From Propionibacteriaceae bacterium (GTDB lineage Bacteria > Actinomycetota > Actinomycetes > Propionibacteriales > Propionibacteriaceae): 33,213 nucleotides of DNA. The DNA lies in NCBI GenBank assembly GCA_905372155.1, contig CAJPNZ010000025.1, positions 1-33,213 on the forward strand, given 5' to 3'. Below, one piece after another: positions 23,463 to 32,409 of this stretch. The notes under the pieces are model-generated. The model searched no databases. It saw only the letters and a list, made by a program, of their open reading frames with translations, and was not told where the DNA came from. Made by a program: the position numbers and the translations under genes. Numbering within the stretch: position 1 is the first letter of the stretch; each line of letters starts with the position of its first letter.

Positions 23463-24505
23463 AGATGGCCAAATGCGTGGTCTGGGACCTCGACGATACC
23501 CTTTGGAGCGGGACCCTCAGCGCGGGCGACGAGGTGGTTCTGAAGCCCGGCGTGGCCGAGGTGGTGCGCCAACTCGACGAGCGTGGGATTCTGCAGTCAA
23601 TCGCCAGCAAGAACAACCACGACGACGCCTGGAGTCAACTCGAGGAGTTCGGGCTCGCTGAGTTCTTCCTGCATCCCCAGATCAACTGGGCGCCGAAATC
23701 GGCCTCGGTCCAAGAGATCTGGACCCGCCTCAACATCAATCCCGACACGGTCCTCTTCGTGGACGATCAGCCGTTCGAGCGGGATGAGGTGGCTTTTCAT
23801 CACGCGGAGGTGGAGACGGTTGATGCCGTCCGGTACCGGGAGCTCACCGCAATGCCGCGCTTGTCGCCCGAAGTGGTGACGGAGGACGCGCGCCGCCGAC
23901 GTCTCATGTACGTCGAGGATCAAGCGCGCAGCGAGCGCGAACGGGAGTATGGCGGTCCGCATGAGGACTTCCTCCGTGAGCTGGCCATGGAGTTCAGGAT
24001 CTCCTTGGCCGGCTCTGACGATCTGGCTCGTCTGGAGGAACTGACACGGCGGACGAACCAACTCAACTCCACCGGGATCCAATACTCGCGCGAGGAGTTG
24101 GACCAGCTGCGACAAGACTCGGACCACGACCTGTGGGTGTGTGAGTTGTCCGACCGCTACGGCTCGTACGGGAAAATTGGCCTAGCCCTTGTCCACCGAA
24201 CCGTCGACGTCTGGACCATCCGCCTGCTGTTGATGTCGTGCAGGACGGTCTCCAAGGGAAGCGGGACGGTGCTGTTGTCGTTCCTCGGTCAGGAGGCGGC
24301 GCGCGCCGGTGTTCGGTTGTGTGCCGATTTCCGTAGAACAGATCGCAACCGGCAAATGTTGGTGACCTATCAACTTGCCAATTTCCGGGCTGTCTGGCGA
24401 AACGGCAATGATTACCGTTACGAAAACGACATGTCGTCGTGGCATCCCTACCCAGATTTTATCACTGTGACGGTCGACCGAGACCCTCGAACCCAGCAGG
24501 ATTGA
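23459..24505 (+). CDS. fkbH: FkbH-like glyceryl transferase/phosphatase
   Basis: The 348-residue protein has an N-terminal HAD domain: motif I VVWDLDDTLWSG (Asp10, Asp12), SIASKNNHDDAW and motif IV LFVDDQPFERDE. Its C-terminal half (residues ~170-348) is the GNAT-like domain usual for FkbH (LTRRTNQLNSTGIQYSREEL). FkbH proteins take 1,3-bisphosphoglycerate, remove phosphate and load glyceryl onto a dedicated ACP, the first step to methoxymalonyl- or hydroxymalonyl-ACP. Start GTG 23459 is in a GTGA overlap; ATG 23465 is possible. The next gene is the ACP. Length is normal. Confidence 0.92.
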   Translation: MKMAKCVVWDLDDTLWSGTLSAGDEVVLKPGVAEVVRQLDERGILQSIASKNNHDDAWSQLEEFGLAEFFLHPQINWAPKSASVQEIWTRLNINPDTVLFVDDQPFERDEVAFHHAEVETVDAVRYRELTAMPRLSPEVVTEDARRRRLMYVEDQARSEREREYGGPHEDFLRELAMEFRISLAGSDDLARLEELTRRTNQLNSTGIQYSREELDQLRQDSDHDLWVCELSDRYGSYGKIGLALVHRTVDVWTIRLLLMSCRTVSKGSGTVLLSFLGQEAARAGVRLCADFRRTDRNRQMLVTYQLANFRAVWRNGNDYRYENDMSSWHPYPDFITVTVDRDPRTQQD

Positions 24506-24514
24506 GGAATGAAG

Positions 24515-24772
24515 ATGAATGATGTTCGGGGCGAGATAAGGCAGTTCGTGAGCACCAGCATGAGTGCGCTCGCTGATGGAGTTATCCATGATTCGGATAA
24601 CATCTTCGAGTTGGGCTTCGTGACTTCCATGTTCGCCATGCAGTTGTTGGAGTTCCTAGAGAACCAATTCGATGTGGAAGTTCCGGATGAGATGATCACT
24701 CTGGCTAATTTCAGTTCGGTAGACAAGATGTCGGAGATGGTAGAGGAGTTGCGTGGTGTCGCCGCTTGCTGA
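24515..24772 (+). CDS. Acyl carrier protein of the FkbH cassette
   Basis: An 85-residue carrier protein with the phosphopantetheine serine in FELGFVTSMFAMQL (Ser38), the FVTSM-type context characteristic of FkbJ/ZmaD-like glyceryl-accepting ACPs. ATG 24515 is preferred over ATG 24509 because GAGG is at a proper distance only from the former. It lies 9 bases after fkbH and its end overlaps the next gene. It would carry the three-carbon unit through oxidation to the PKS acyltransferase. Confidence 0.9.
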   Translation: MNDVRGEIRQFVSTSMSALADGVIHDSDNIFELGFVTSMFAMQLLEFLENQFDVEVPDEMITLANFSSVDKMSEMVEELRGVAAC

Positions 24773-25904
24773 TTCCCGGGGGGACGTGCTCAGTCGTGCG
24801 CAGGCGCTGGCTGATGAGGTTGCGCCCCAGGCGGGGCACTTTGACCGAGAAGAGGCGCTTCCGCGCGAAGTGATCCAACGCATGGCCGACGAAGGCTTTC
24901 TGGGTGCGATGGTGCCTCAGGCGTTCGGAGGCCTGGGACTGGATCCCTTGGAGTATGGTGACCTGACCGAGATCATCGGTAAGGCCTGCTCGTCCACACG
25001 CGCTCTCCTCACAGTTCATGCCTCCCTTGTCGCGGAGACCCTCGCCAAGCGGGGCTCGGACGAGCTCAAGGCGAAGTACCTGCCAGACTTGGCCTCCGGT
25101 CGCAAGCTGGCGTGCTTCGCCCTGTCCGAGCCACAGGTGGGTTCGGATGCTTCCTCAGTCCGGACGACCTACCGCCGGGAGGGCGACTCCTATGTCATCA
25201 ACGGGCGTAAGAAGTGGATTTCTTTTGCAGGCATTGCTGATCTGTTTCTGGTGATCGCCTCGGACGAGGGGGCGGTGACCGCCTTTATCGTCGAGCGGTC
25301 GATGGGCGGGGTCAGCACACATCCCATGACCGGGCTGCTGGGCAGCCGCGCGGCGCACATCGCCGAAGTTGAGTTCCGTAACGTGGTGGTTCCGGCCGAG
25401 AACGTAGTCTCTCGCGTTGGTGTCGGATTTAGTTTTGTGGCAAACACCGCCCTCTATTACGGGCGTTACAGTATCGCCTGGGCGGGTGTCGCAGTTGCCC
25501 AAGCTGCCCTTGAATTGATGTGCACCTACGCCACGACACGGGAGCAGTTCGGGCAGCGGATCGGCAGTTACCAGTTGGTCCAAGGAATGGTCGCTGATTC
25601 GGTGGTCAAAGTGAATGCCGCACGAGAACTCTGCCGTCGTGCGGGTCGGCTGCGCCAGGCGAACAACATGGACGCCGTCATGGAGACCAACGTTGCCAAG
25701 TACTTTGCCTCGACGGTGGCCCGGGACGTCACGGATGCAGCCGTCCAAGTGTTGGGCGGAAATGGCTGCTGGAACGAGTACCCCGCGGAACGGCTGTTCC
25801 GCGAGGCGAAGGTGCTGGAGATCATCGAGGGAACCTCGCAAATGCAACAAATCATGATTGCGAACCACGGTTTCAAGAAGTTTGGGCGAAGAACAAGGGG
25901 CTGA
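24756..25904 (+). CDS. Acyl-CoA dehydrogenase-like (FkbI/ZmaE type)
   Basis: The 382-residue flavoprotein has all three acyl-CoA dehydrogenase domains: FAD-binding CFALSEPQVGSDASSV and KKWISFAGIADLF, the helical C-terminal domain, and the catalytic base Glu358 in IIEGTSQMQ. In the FkbH pathway it oxidises the glyceryl-ACP intermediate, together with the hydroxyacyl dehydrogenase, towards hydroxymalonyl-ACP. GTG 24756 (or 24753) has AGAGGAG just upstream, inside the ACP gene, giving a ~17-20-base overlap. Only 5 bases separate its stop from the PKS start. Confidence 0.92.
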   Translation: MSPLADSRGDVLSRAQALADEVAPQAGHFDREEALPREVIQRMADEGFLGAMVPQAFGGLGLDPLEYGDLTEIIGKACSSTRALLTVHASLVAETLAKRGSDELKAKYLPDLASGRKLACFALSEPQVGSDASSVRTTYRREGDSYVINGRKKWISFAGIADLFLVIASDEGAVTAFIVERSMGGVSTHPMTGLLGSRAAHIAEVEFRNVVVPAENVVSRVGVGFSFVANTALYYGRYSIAWAGVAVAQAALELMCTYATTREQFGQRIGSYQLVQGMVADSVVKVNAARELCRRAGRLRQANNMDAVMETNVAKYFASTVARDVTDAAVQVLGGNGCWNEYPAERLFREAKVLEIIEGTSQMQQIMIANHGFKKFGRRTRG

Positions 25905-25909
25905 CAGTT

Positions 25910-28900
25910 GTGACACGCTTCGACACGCTCACGTCTGCACTCCTGGCTCACAGGGAAAGCAGCGCCAGGATTGGTGTGATCAGCGAACATGGAGAGATGG
26001 ACGCTTGGTCCTATGACGAACTCCGCGAGCGTGCCTGTGGCTTTCTCGCCTACCTGCAGAGTAGCGGTGTTGAACGTGGAGACGAACTCGTGATCGCTTA
26101 CCGGTCGATGGCTAGCATCATGACCGCGTACTGGGCAGCCTTGTTCGGTGGGCTTGTCCCGGTACCATTGAGTGCGCCAAACAGCGACCGAGATCTCGAG
26201 AAACTCTACAACATTTGGAACGTCTTGCCTCACCCTTGGCTGGCAATCGACGACGAGGCCGTGCTCGAGCGGCTGGACGCCATCAGTTCCGAGGGTCGTT
26301 TCGGTGTGATCGATGGGAAGAAGCGTGTCTTTGTTACCGAAGACTGCGTCTCTCACCGGGGTGAGGTCGAGGCGGATGTGGCCGAGGTCGGGGCCGACGA
26401 CATCGCACTGGTTCAGTTCTCCTCCGGCTCTACGGGGGCGCCGAAGAGCGTGACGCTCACTCACCGTAATCTGCTGTCCAACGCATACGACATCATCGAT
26501 GCCTCGAACATCACCCATGAGGATGTGTTTCTGTCATGGAAACCGATCTCGCACGATTTCGGCATGATCGCGTTCCACATCACCCCCTTGGTCGCGGGCG
26601 CTTCACAGTACCGGATGGCCACCAAACGCTTCATTTGGAATGCGACGGACTGGTTGACGTACGCATCCAGTCTCCGCGTAACCATCCTCGGGACGTCGAA
26701 CTTCGGCGTCCAACACCTGCTCAGCCGGGTTGACCAAGAGCGTGCCCGGCGCGAGGAGGTTGACCTCAGCAGCGTCCGTATAGTGTGGAACGCCGCAGAG
26801 ATGATCAACGCCGAGCTGTGTCGGGATTTCGTTCGGATCTTGGCCCCTTTCGGGCTCCGGGAGGACGTGCTTCGTCCTGGCTACGGCTTGGCCGAAAACA
26901 CGCTCGTCGTGTCGGTGACCCGCGAAGGTCAGACGCTGGAGACCGTGGTTGTGGATCGCGCGCGCCTTGGTGTCGGCGAAGCGGTGGAGATCCTGGCGAG
27001 GGATGCGCTCATCGAGCAGGGGAGCGTGGAGCTTGTCCTGTGTGGGGAACCCTGCGCCCATTCGGAGGTGTGCGTCGTTGATGACGTCGGCGTGGCGGTC
27101 CCGGACGGGGTGGTTGGACGCCTCCATGTCCGCGGTGACTGCGTTACGCCCGGCTACTACCAGAATTCCGCAGCGTCGGAGGAGATCCTCCTGAGCAACG
27201 GGTGGATGGATACTCAGGACTTGGGTTTCCTGTACCAGGGCCAGATTGTGGTGGTCGGTCGCCGCAAGGACATCATCATCATTGGGGGAGTCAACTATCA
27301 CCCCGGCGACATTGAGAATGTCATCCTCCGCGAGGTCGGCCGCTCCAAGCTCAACCAGTACGTCGCATGTGCTGTGCCCCACCCGATCCTGCAGTCGGAT
27401 GAACTGGTCGTGTTCGTCTACCACCGAGGTCGTCCCGAGCGGTTCGTGAGTATCGCGCAGCAGGTGCGACATTTGGTGATGACTGACCTCGGGCTGACGG
27501 TCGCGGACGTTGTCCCGGTGCGCCGCATCCCCAAGACCACCAGCGGCAAGGTGCAGCGTTTCCGCCTCGTCCAGGACTACTTAGCTCATCGGCGGGAGCT
27601 GGAGGGGAGGGAAATGCCCAAGGCCCTCGGAGCCAGCCGGGGTGCGTTGATAGAAGAGGTGCTGGACGTTGTCAAGAACTTCGTCACCCTGCCTCCAGGA
27701 GGAAGTAACCGCAGCCTGTTCGAGCTCGGTTGCACGCCGCTTCAACTGCTCTCGCTCCAGGAAGCGCTTCAGGAACGGCTTGGGCTGCGGCTCGAGAGCA
27801 CCTTCGTGCTGGATCATCCGACCGTGGATGACATGGTCGCCAATCTGTCCGCCCGCACGACGGGCACCACGCCCGAGCGGGGTCGTGCATCTCGCCGGTT
27901 CGCTTCCGATGACCCGATCGCCGTCGTGGGAATGGGTTTCCGTTTTCCTGGCGACCTCCGCACGGAGGCGGAACTGTGGCGCGCCCTGGAGACCCGCGCT
28001 GATCAGGTCGGGCCCCTGTCGGTTGGCCGCTGGATGGCGAGCGGCCTCGATCCGAGCGAGATCACCACATTACAGGGGGGGTACCTGAGCGAAGTCGACC
28101 TTTTCGACCCCCTCCACTTCGGTATATCCCCGGCTGAAGCTCAGAAAATGGACCCTCAACACCGGCTGTTGCTGGAACTCAGCTGGGAGGCACTTGAGAA
28201 CGCGGGCCTCGACCCGCTTCGTCTGGGAGGCGAAGAGACCGTCGGTGTCATGATCGGGATCTCCTCTCACGATTATCTGCCGGTGGCTCGGGATCTGGGC
28301 CACGAGCCAGGTTCGTATACTTACACGGGTGGCATGGCGAACGCCGCCGCCGAACGCCTGTCCTCCACGTACGGTTTCCGTGGCCCCACGATGGTACTCG
28401 ACACCGCGTGCTCATCGTCGCTGTACGCGGTGCATCAGGCGGTGCATGAGTTACGCCAGGGCACCTGCCGCACGGCGCTCGCAGCGGGAGTCAACTTGAT
28501 TCTCTCGCCCGAGGGACACCTGTCGTTCAGCCGGCTGAGTGCCCTGGCGCCGTCGGGCCGTTGCCGCAGCTTCGACGAGAGCGCCGGCGGCTATGTACGA
28601 TCCGAAGGTGCGGCTGTCCTGGTGTTGAAGCGGCTCGATGACGCGGAGCGGGACGGCGACGACATCCTCGCAGTCATCCGAGGTAGCGCAGTCAACCACA
28701 ACGGTCGTAGCGGAGGGTCCACCGTGCCGAGCGGCGAGGCTCAAGCGTCCGTGATCCGCGACGCCCTCGCCGACGCGGGCCTGACCCCGGTCGACATCAC
28801 CTACGTCGAGGCCCATGGCTCCGGGACGCCGCTCGGCGACCCCCAGGAACTCCATGCTCTGGCCTCGGTCTTCGCCGGGCGAGACATCGCGCTGCCCGTT

Positions 28901-30496
28901 GGCAGCGTGAAGTCCAATTTCGGACACCTCGAAGCTGCGACAGGTATAGCTGGCATGTGCAAGGTGATCGCCTCGCTCCGTGCCGGCGTGATCCCGGGCA
29001 TCGTCGGCCTGGAGACCCCGAACCGCCTCGTCGACTGGGACGATGCCCCTCTCGTCGTACGGGGGGAGAACGTTGCCTGGCAGCCTGCCCCTGATGGTGT
29101 CCGGCGTGCCGGAGTCAGCTCGTTCGGGATCAGCGGCAGCAACGCTCATGTCATCGTTGAAGAGTACCGAGTCCCGGAGCACGCCACCGCTCTCGAGGCG
29201 GACGAGCCGCATCTGCTTCGTATCTCGGCTGCGTCCGAGTCAGCGCTCGCTGCCGCTGTTGCTGGTGTCGCAGCCTGGGGCCGCGAGGTGCCGCTGGCTG
29301 ATGTGGCAGCCTCTCTCAATGCCCGGGCGGCCCTGCCGTATCGTGCCGCGTTCGTGCCGAGCGCCGGCACCGAACTCGCGGACATGGCCGAGTACGCCGC
29401 CGCCTGTGCCCATTACGTCCAGAGTGGGCCCGAGCCCCTCGCGTTCGTGTTCCCAGGGCAGGGCTCACAATATCCCGGGATGCTGGCCGGTCTGTACAGG
29501 GTCTCACCGGCGTTCCGTGAGGATCTGCACCAGATTGATGGGGTCTTGTCCTCCGTCGCCGGTTTCTCCGTGGTTGCCGAGATGATGTCCGGGACGGAGG
29601 AAACGTTTGCGTCTCCACAGGTGGCTCAACCGCTGATCTTCGCTGCTGAACTCGCGCTGGCCCGGTACTGGTCCTCCCTCGGGGTACGTGCTGGGGTGGT
29701 GCTCGGCCACAGCATCGGGGAGTACGCAGCTGCCTGCTTTGTGGGTGTGCTCTCTCTCCCGGATGCCTGCGCGATGGTGAGCGCCCGCGGTCGCTTCATG
29801 GCCGATGCCCCGAGCGGCGGGTATCTGGCTACCCTATTGTGTCCACTCAGGGAGGCCCAGGAGATGGTCGCTGCCCACGAGAACACGTTCGTCGCCGCGA
29901 TCAACGGCTTGCAGAACGTCACTGTGGGCGGGAGTTCCGATGCGATGGACGCCCTGCGGCGTGACGCGCGTAGTCGTCGTATCTTCGTCGAATTGTTGCC
30001 GGTCTCCCACGCTTTCCACACGCCACTCATGGCTGTGGGCTCTGACCGGCTGTTCGATGAACTGGCGGGCGTCACGTTCGCTGATCCGGCGATCGACTGG
30101 ATCTCGGCTCAGACAGGGGAACGGGTCGCACCGGGTGACATTGACGCCGCCTACTGGGGCAACCACCTCATGACTCCGGTGCACTTCACCAAAGCTGTTA
30201 CCACGGCGCGAGAGCTCGGGTTCAGTAGCTTCCTCGAGGTGGGTGCTTCCCCGCCCCTAACCGCTTTCATTACGCAGGATCATGCCGACACGAGCGGGTT
30301 CGCGAGCTTGCGAAAAGGCCGCGATGATCGCTTACAGTTCTTGCAGACGGCAGGAGAACTCTGGAAGCGTGGCCACGAGGTAGACGTGGCCACGCTGCCC
30401 GGTGGTAAGTCCGGCCACCGTCTCAGGCATCTGCCTTACACCCCGATGGAGCGGCATTCTACACATGGCCGAGGTTATGAGGTCGGCGTTGGGTAA
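25910..30496 (+). CDS. Hybrid FAAL-carrier-KS-AT polyketide synthase
   Basis: The 1528-residue protein has four domains. (1) Fatty acyl-AMP ligase, ~1-555: FSSGSTGAPKSVTLTH, SWKPISHDFGMIAFH, GYGLAENTL and the lysine in KTTSGKVQRF. (2) A carrier-like domain, ~575-645, where the canonical GGDSL is GCTPL: Pro610 replaces the serine. (3) Ketosynthase, ~660-1090: Cys834 in DTACSSS, His969 in EAHGSGTP, His1006 in KSNFGHLEAA. (4) Acyltransferase, ~1200-1500: Ser1268 in GHSIGEY, and HAFH (1367-1370), the malonyl-type specificity motif. No KR, DH, ER, terminal ACP or thioesterase. It would activate a carboxylic acid and extend it once with a (hydroxy)malonyl unit on a carrier in trans. GTG start. Confidence 0.92.
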   Translation: MTRFDTLTSALLAHRESSARIGVISEHGEMDAWSYDELRERACGFLAYLQSSGVERGDELVIAYRSMASIMTAYWAALFGGLVPVPLSAPNSDRDLEKLYNIWNVLPHPWLAIDDEAVLERLDAISSEGRFGVIDGKKRVFVTEDCVSHRGEVEADVAEVGADDIALVQFSSGSTGAPKSVTLTHRNLLSNAYDIIDASNITHEDVFLSWKPISHDFGMIAFHITPLVAGASQYRMATKRFIWNATDWLTYASSLRVTILGTSNFGVQHLLSRVDQERARREEVDLSSVRIVWNAAEMINAELCRDFVRILAPFGLREDVLRPGYGLAENTLVVSVTREGQTLETVVVDRARLGVGEAVEILARDALIEQGSVELVLCGEPCAHSEVCVVDDVGVAVPDGVVGRLHVRGDCVTPGYYQNSAASEEILLSNGWMDTQDLGFLYQGQIVVVGRRKDIIIIGGVNYHPGDIENVILREVGRSKLNQYVACAVPHPILQSDELVVFVYHRGRPERFVSIAQQVRHLVMTDLGLTVADVVPVRRIPKTTSGKVQRFRLVQDYLAHRRELEGREMPKALGASRGALIEEVLDVVKNFVTLPPGGSNRSLFELGCTPLQLLSLQEALQERLGLRLESTFVLDHPTVDDMVANLSARTTGTTPERGRASRRFASDDPIAVVGMGFRFPGDLRTEAELWRALETRADQVGPLSVGRWMASGLDPSEITTLQGGYLSEVDLFDPLHFGISPAEAQKMDPQHRLLLELSWEALENAGLDPLRLGGEETVGVMIGISSHDYLPVARDLGHEPGSYTYTGGMANAAAERLSSTYGFRGPTMVLDTACSSSLYAVHQAVHELRQGTCRTALAAGVNLILSPEGHLSFSRLSALAPSGRCRSFDESAGGYVRSEGAAVLVLKRLDDAERDGDDILAVIRGSAVNHNGRSGGSTVPSGEAQASVIRDALADAGLTPVDITYVEAHGSGTPLGDPQELHALASVFAGRDIALPVGSVKSNFGHLEAATGIAGMCKVIASLRAGVIPGIVGLETPNRLVDWDDAPLVVRGENVAWQPAPDGVRRAGVSSFGISGSNAHVIVEEYRVPEHATALEADEPHLLRISAASESALAAAVAGVAAWGREVPLADVAASLNARAALPYRAAFVPSAGTELADMAEYAAACAHYVQSGPEPLAFVFPGQGSQYPGMLAGLYRVSPAFREDLHQIDGVLSSVAGFSVVAEMMSGTEETFASPQVAQPLIFAAELALARYWSSLGVRAGVVLGHSIGEYAAACFVGVLSLPDACAMVSARGRFMADAPSGGYLATLLCPLREAQEMVAAHENTFVAAINGLQNVTVGGSSDAMDALRRDARSRRIFVELLPVSHAFHTPLMAVGSDRLFDELAGVTFADPAIDWISAQTGERVAPGDIDAAYWGNHLMTPVHFTKAVTTARELGFSSFLEVGASPPLTAFITQDHADTSGFASLRKGRDDRLQFLQTAGELWKRGHEVDVATLPGGKSGHRLRHLPYTPMERHSTHGRGYEVGVG

Positions 30497-30593
30497 TGAG
30501 ATTTTCCACGCTCAGCCGCTTAGTTACATCATCCTCGCCATATGGGCCCTTCTCGGGTTCTTCGGCGCAATCCGGTTCTTGGAGCGGGCCTGA
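30477..30593 (+). CDS. Tiny single-pass membrane protein
   Basis: This ~38-residue ORF overlaps the PKS 3' end and has one clear transmembrane helix, PLSYIILAIWALLGFFGAI, followed by a charged RFLERA end. Starts at ATG 30465, ATG 30477 or TTG 30489 are possible; TTG 30489 has the best-placed GAGG. It sits between the PKS and the free ACP in the same operon. I do not know the family; anchoring of the synthase or carrier at the membrane is speculation. Confidence 0.5.
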   Translation: MRSALGNEIFHAQPLSYIILAIWALLGFFGAIRFLERA

Positions 30594-30647
30594 CCCCTCC
30601 TGCCCCATGTGGGCACTCACTTGACACCAGCGATGGGAGAAAGCTAG

Positions 30648-30878
30648 ATGTTTGAGAAAGTACAGCAGTTGCTGGCTGACAACCTCGAGGTCGAGGCGGC
30701 GTCCATCAACCTCGACACTCGCCTCTACGAGGATCTCGGGGTCGATTCGATCGACTTGTTCAACCTGATTGATGTGTTTGAGTCGAGCCTCGGCGTCCGG
30801 ATAGGTGAGAATCAATCAATCAAGACCGTCAGCGAGCTCGTGGAAGCCGCTGAGGCCGCATCCGCTCCGACTTCTTGA
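30648..30878 (+). CDS. Free-standing acyl carrier protein
   Basis: The 76-residue protein is a standard ACP with intact phosphopantetheine site EDLGVDSIDLFNLI (Ser34) and an acidic helix II. ATG 30648 has GGGAG about eight bases upstream. It is followed by the FabF-like gene, whose ribosome site begins 12 bases after the ACP stop. Because the carrier inside the FAAL-KS-AT protein lacks its serine, this ACP is the best candidate to receive the activated starter or the extended chain. Confidence 0.93.
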   Translation: MFEKVQQLLADNLEVEAASINLDTRLYEDLGVDSIDLFNLIDVFESSLGVRIGENQSIKTVSELVEAAEAASAPTS

Positions 30879-30907
30879 GTTCGGATCTCCAGAGAGGTGA
30901 GGTGCTG

Positions 30908-32161
30908 ATGCGACGAACTGTCAAGGACGGCCGCCGCGTTGTTGTAACAGGAATGGGGGCAATCACCCCGTTGGGCCATCGGGTGGAGGAGCTACGTTGC
31001 GGTCTGAGGGAGGGGAGGTCGGGCATCGCGCCTCTCACCCGGTTCGACACCAAGGAATCGTCGATTAAAGTGGCTGCCGAAGTCAAGGATTTTGAGCCGA
31101 CTGATCACTTCACCAAGATGCAGGTCATGAAGCTCGATCCGTTCTCACAGTATGCTTTGGTCGCCAGTCGGGAGGCCTATGCCGATTCGGGCCTGGCAGA
31201 TGTCTCATTTGACCGGGGGCGGTTCTCTGTGATCTTCGGCTCTGGGGTCGGCGGAGGAACGATCGGCCCTGAATACAGCCGCTACGAGAGTGCTGGCACC
31301 AAGGGCGTGTCGAGTATGACGATCCCCACTAACTTGGTGAACATGGCCGCAGCCAATGTAGCGATGGCGGTTCAAGCGCATGGCTCGTGTACGCCTATCG
31401 TCACCGCATGTGCGACGGGCAGCGATTGCATTGGCCGTGGGTTCCAGGACGTCCGGGATGGTTATTCCGATGTCGTCCTCGCAGGTGCAGCTGAAGCGAG
31501 TATCACGCCTGTGATCATCGGTGGTTTCGCCGCGATCAAGGCGCTGTCCGAGTCCCAGGATCCGGCGCGCGCCTCGATCCCGTTTGATCGGGAACGTAAC
31601 GGCTACGTGATGGGCGAGGGCGCTGGCTCGCTCATCCTGGAGGAGTTGGATCACGCGCTCGCACGTGGAGCCACGATCCATGCCGAGGTGGTGGCGTACG
31701 GGTCGACCTGTGATGCCTACAATCTCACGGCACCAGACCCGAAGCTGACCCAGGGCGTCCGTGCGATCCGGCTCGCCCTGGAGGAGGCCGACCTCCGACC
31801 TGTTAACATTGGCTATGTCAATGCTCACGGGACGAGTACGAAGATGAACGATGCGTACGAGACCCGCATCATGCGCGAGGTGTTCGGTGCAGACCATCCC
31901 GACGTGCTTATCAGCTCGACCAAATCCATGACGGGGCACCTGATGGGAGCGGCGGGCGCCGTTGAAGGGATCATCTCTATTCTCACGGTACGAGATGGAT
32001 ACATCCCTCCAACCATCGGTTACCGCGAACCCGATGAGGACTGTGACCTCAACTACACCCCGAACGTGGGAGTGGAACGGTCCGTCGAGTATGCAATGTC
32101 CAACTCACTGGGGTTCGGTGGGCACAACTCCGTACTCATCTTCAAACGGTGGGCCAGTTGA
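30908..32161 (+). CDS. FabF-like beta-ketoacyl-ACP synthase II
   Basis: The 417-residue condensing enzyme has the complete Cys-His-His triad: Cys168 in VTACATGSDCIG, His307 in VNAHGTSTKMND and His344 in KSMTGHLMGAAGA. Normal FabF length. ATG 30908 follows AGAGAGGTGAGG; the longer TTG-initiated form is unlikely. It is a discrete decarboxylating KAS in an operon with a dedicated ACP, so it may perform a further elongation or prime the chain. It is not accompanied by a chain-length-factor partner, which argues against a type II aromatic PKS. Confidence 0.92.
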   Translation: MRRTVKDGRRVVVTGMGAITPLGHRVEELRCGLREGRSGIAPLTRFDTKESSIKVAAEVKDFEPTDHFTKMQVMKLDPFSQYALVASREAYADSGLADVSFDRGRFSVIFGSGVGGGTIGPEYSRYESAGTKGVSSMTIPTNLVNMAAANVAMAVQAHGSCTPIVTACATGSDCIGRGFQDVRDGYSDVVLAGAAEASITPVIIGGFAAIKALSESQDPARASIPFDRERNGYVMGEGAGSLILEELDHALARGATIHAEVVAYGSTCDAYNLTAPDPKLTQGVRAIRLALEEADLRPVNIGYVNAHGTSTKMNDAYETRIMREVFGADHPDVLISSTKSMTGHLMGAAGAVEGIISILTVRDGYIPPTIGYREPDEDCDLNYTPNVGVERSVEYAMSNSLGFGGHNSVLIFKRWAS

Positions 32162-32244
32162 CATCTCGTTCCGAGAAGACCATCCAGATCGACACCCATC
32201 CCCTGCATTACCGACCCCATCCCCCTAAAGGAAGAGAATTTCAG

Positions 32245-32292
32245 ATGGCAAAACCTGAACACAACGCCGTGAAGCTTGAGGCTTATGCATAG
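32245..32292 (+). pseudogene. Truncated next gene of the biosynthetic operon
   Basis: AAAGGAAGAG at 32227-32236 is an excellent ribosome site for ATG 32245, but the reading frame (MAKPEHNAVKLEAYA) stops at TAG after 15 codons. The stop is within a hairpin, and IS-like DNA follows. It is most simply the 5' end of a biosynthetic gene destroyed by insertion; a regulatory micro-ORF is possible. Confidence 0.5.
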
Positions 32293-32304
32293 CCGTCCTC
32301 AAGC
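32274..32304 (+). terminator. Hairpin after the FabF operon
   Basis: GCTTGAGG (32274-32281) pairs with CCTCAAGC (32297-32304), 15-nt loop with extra CT/AG pairing. No T-run follows. It could terminate the operon or mark the end of an inserted element, since the operon gene at 32245 dies within it. Confidence 0.45.
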
Positions 32305-32324
32305 GTTGTCTGACTAGGGGTTTC

Positions 32325-32377
32325 GCTGGCCGATGTGTTGCCCGTGAATAAAACTCCTTATTCACAGAATGGCCAGC
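32325..32377. repeat. Nested inverted repeat, possible IS end
   Basis: Outer arms GCTGGCC (32325-32331) and GGCCAGC (32371-32377) enclose a perfect inner stem GTGAATAA (32344-32351) / TTATTCAC (32358-32365). It is flanked by near-direct repeats TGACTAGGGG (from ~32311) and TGACTAGAGG (from ~32380). Located between the dead biosynthetic gene and transposase remnants, it is probably part of insertion-sequence ends, but the family is not identified. Confidence 0.5.
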
Positions 32378-32409
32378 TGTGACTAGAGGTGCATCCTGAA
32401 TAAATAGAT

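Noticed and set aside
25155..25916. Minus-strand frames within the acyl-CoA dehydrogenase and PKS genes
   Set aside because: They are antisense to genes with complete catalytic motifs and lack ribosome sites or domain signals.
30908..32161. FabF-like gene as the KS-alpha of a type II aromatic polyketide synthase
   Set aside because: No chain-length-factor partner, cyclase or aromatase is present; the adjacent FAAL-KS-AT and FkbH genes point to another chemistry.
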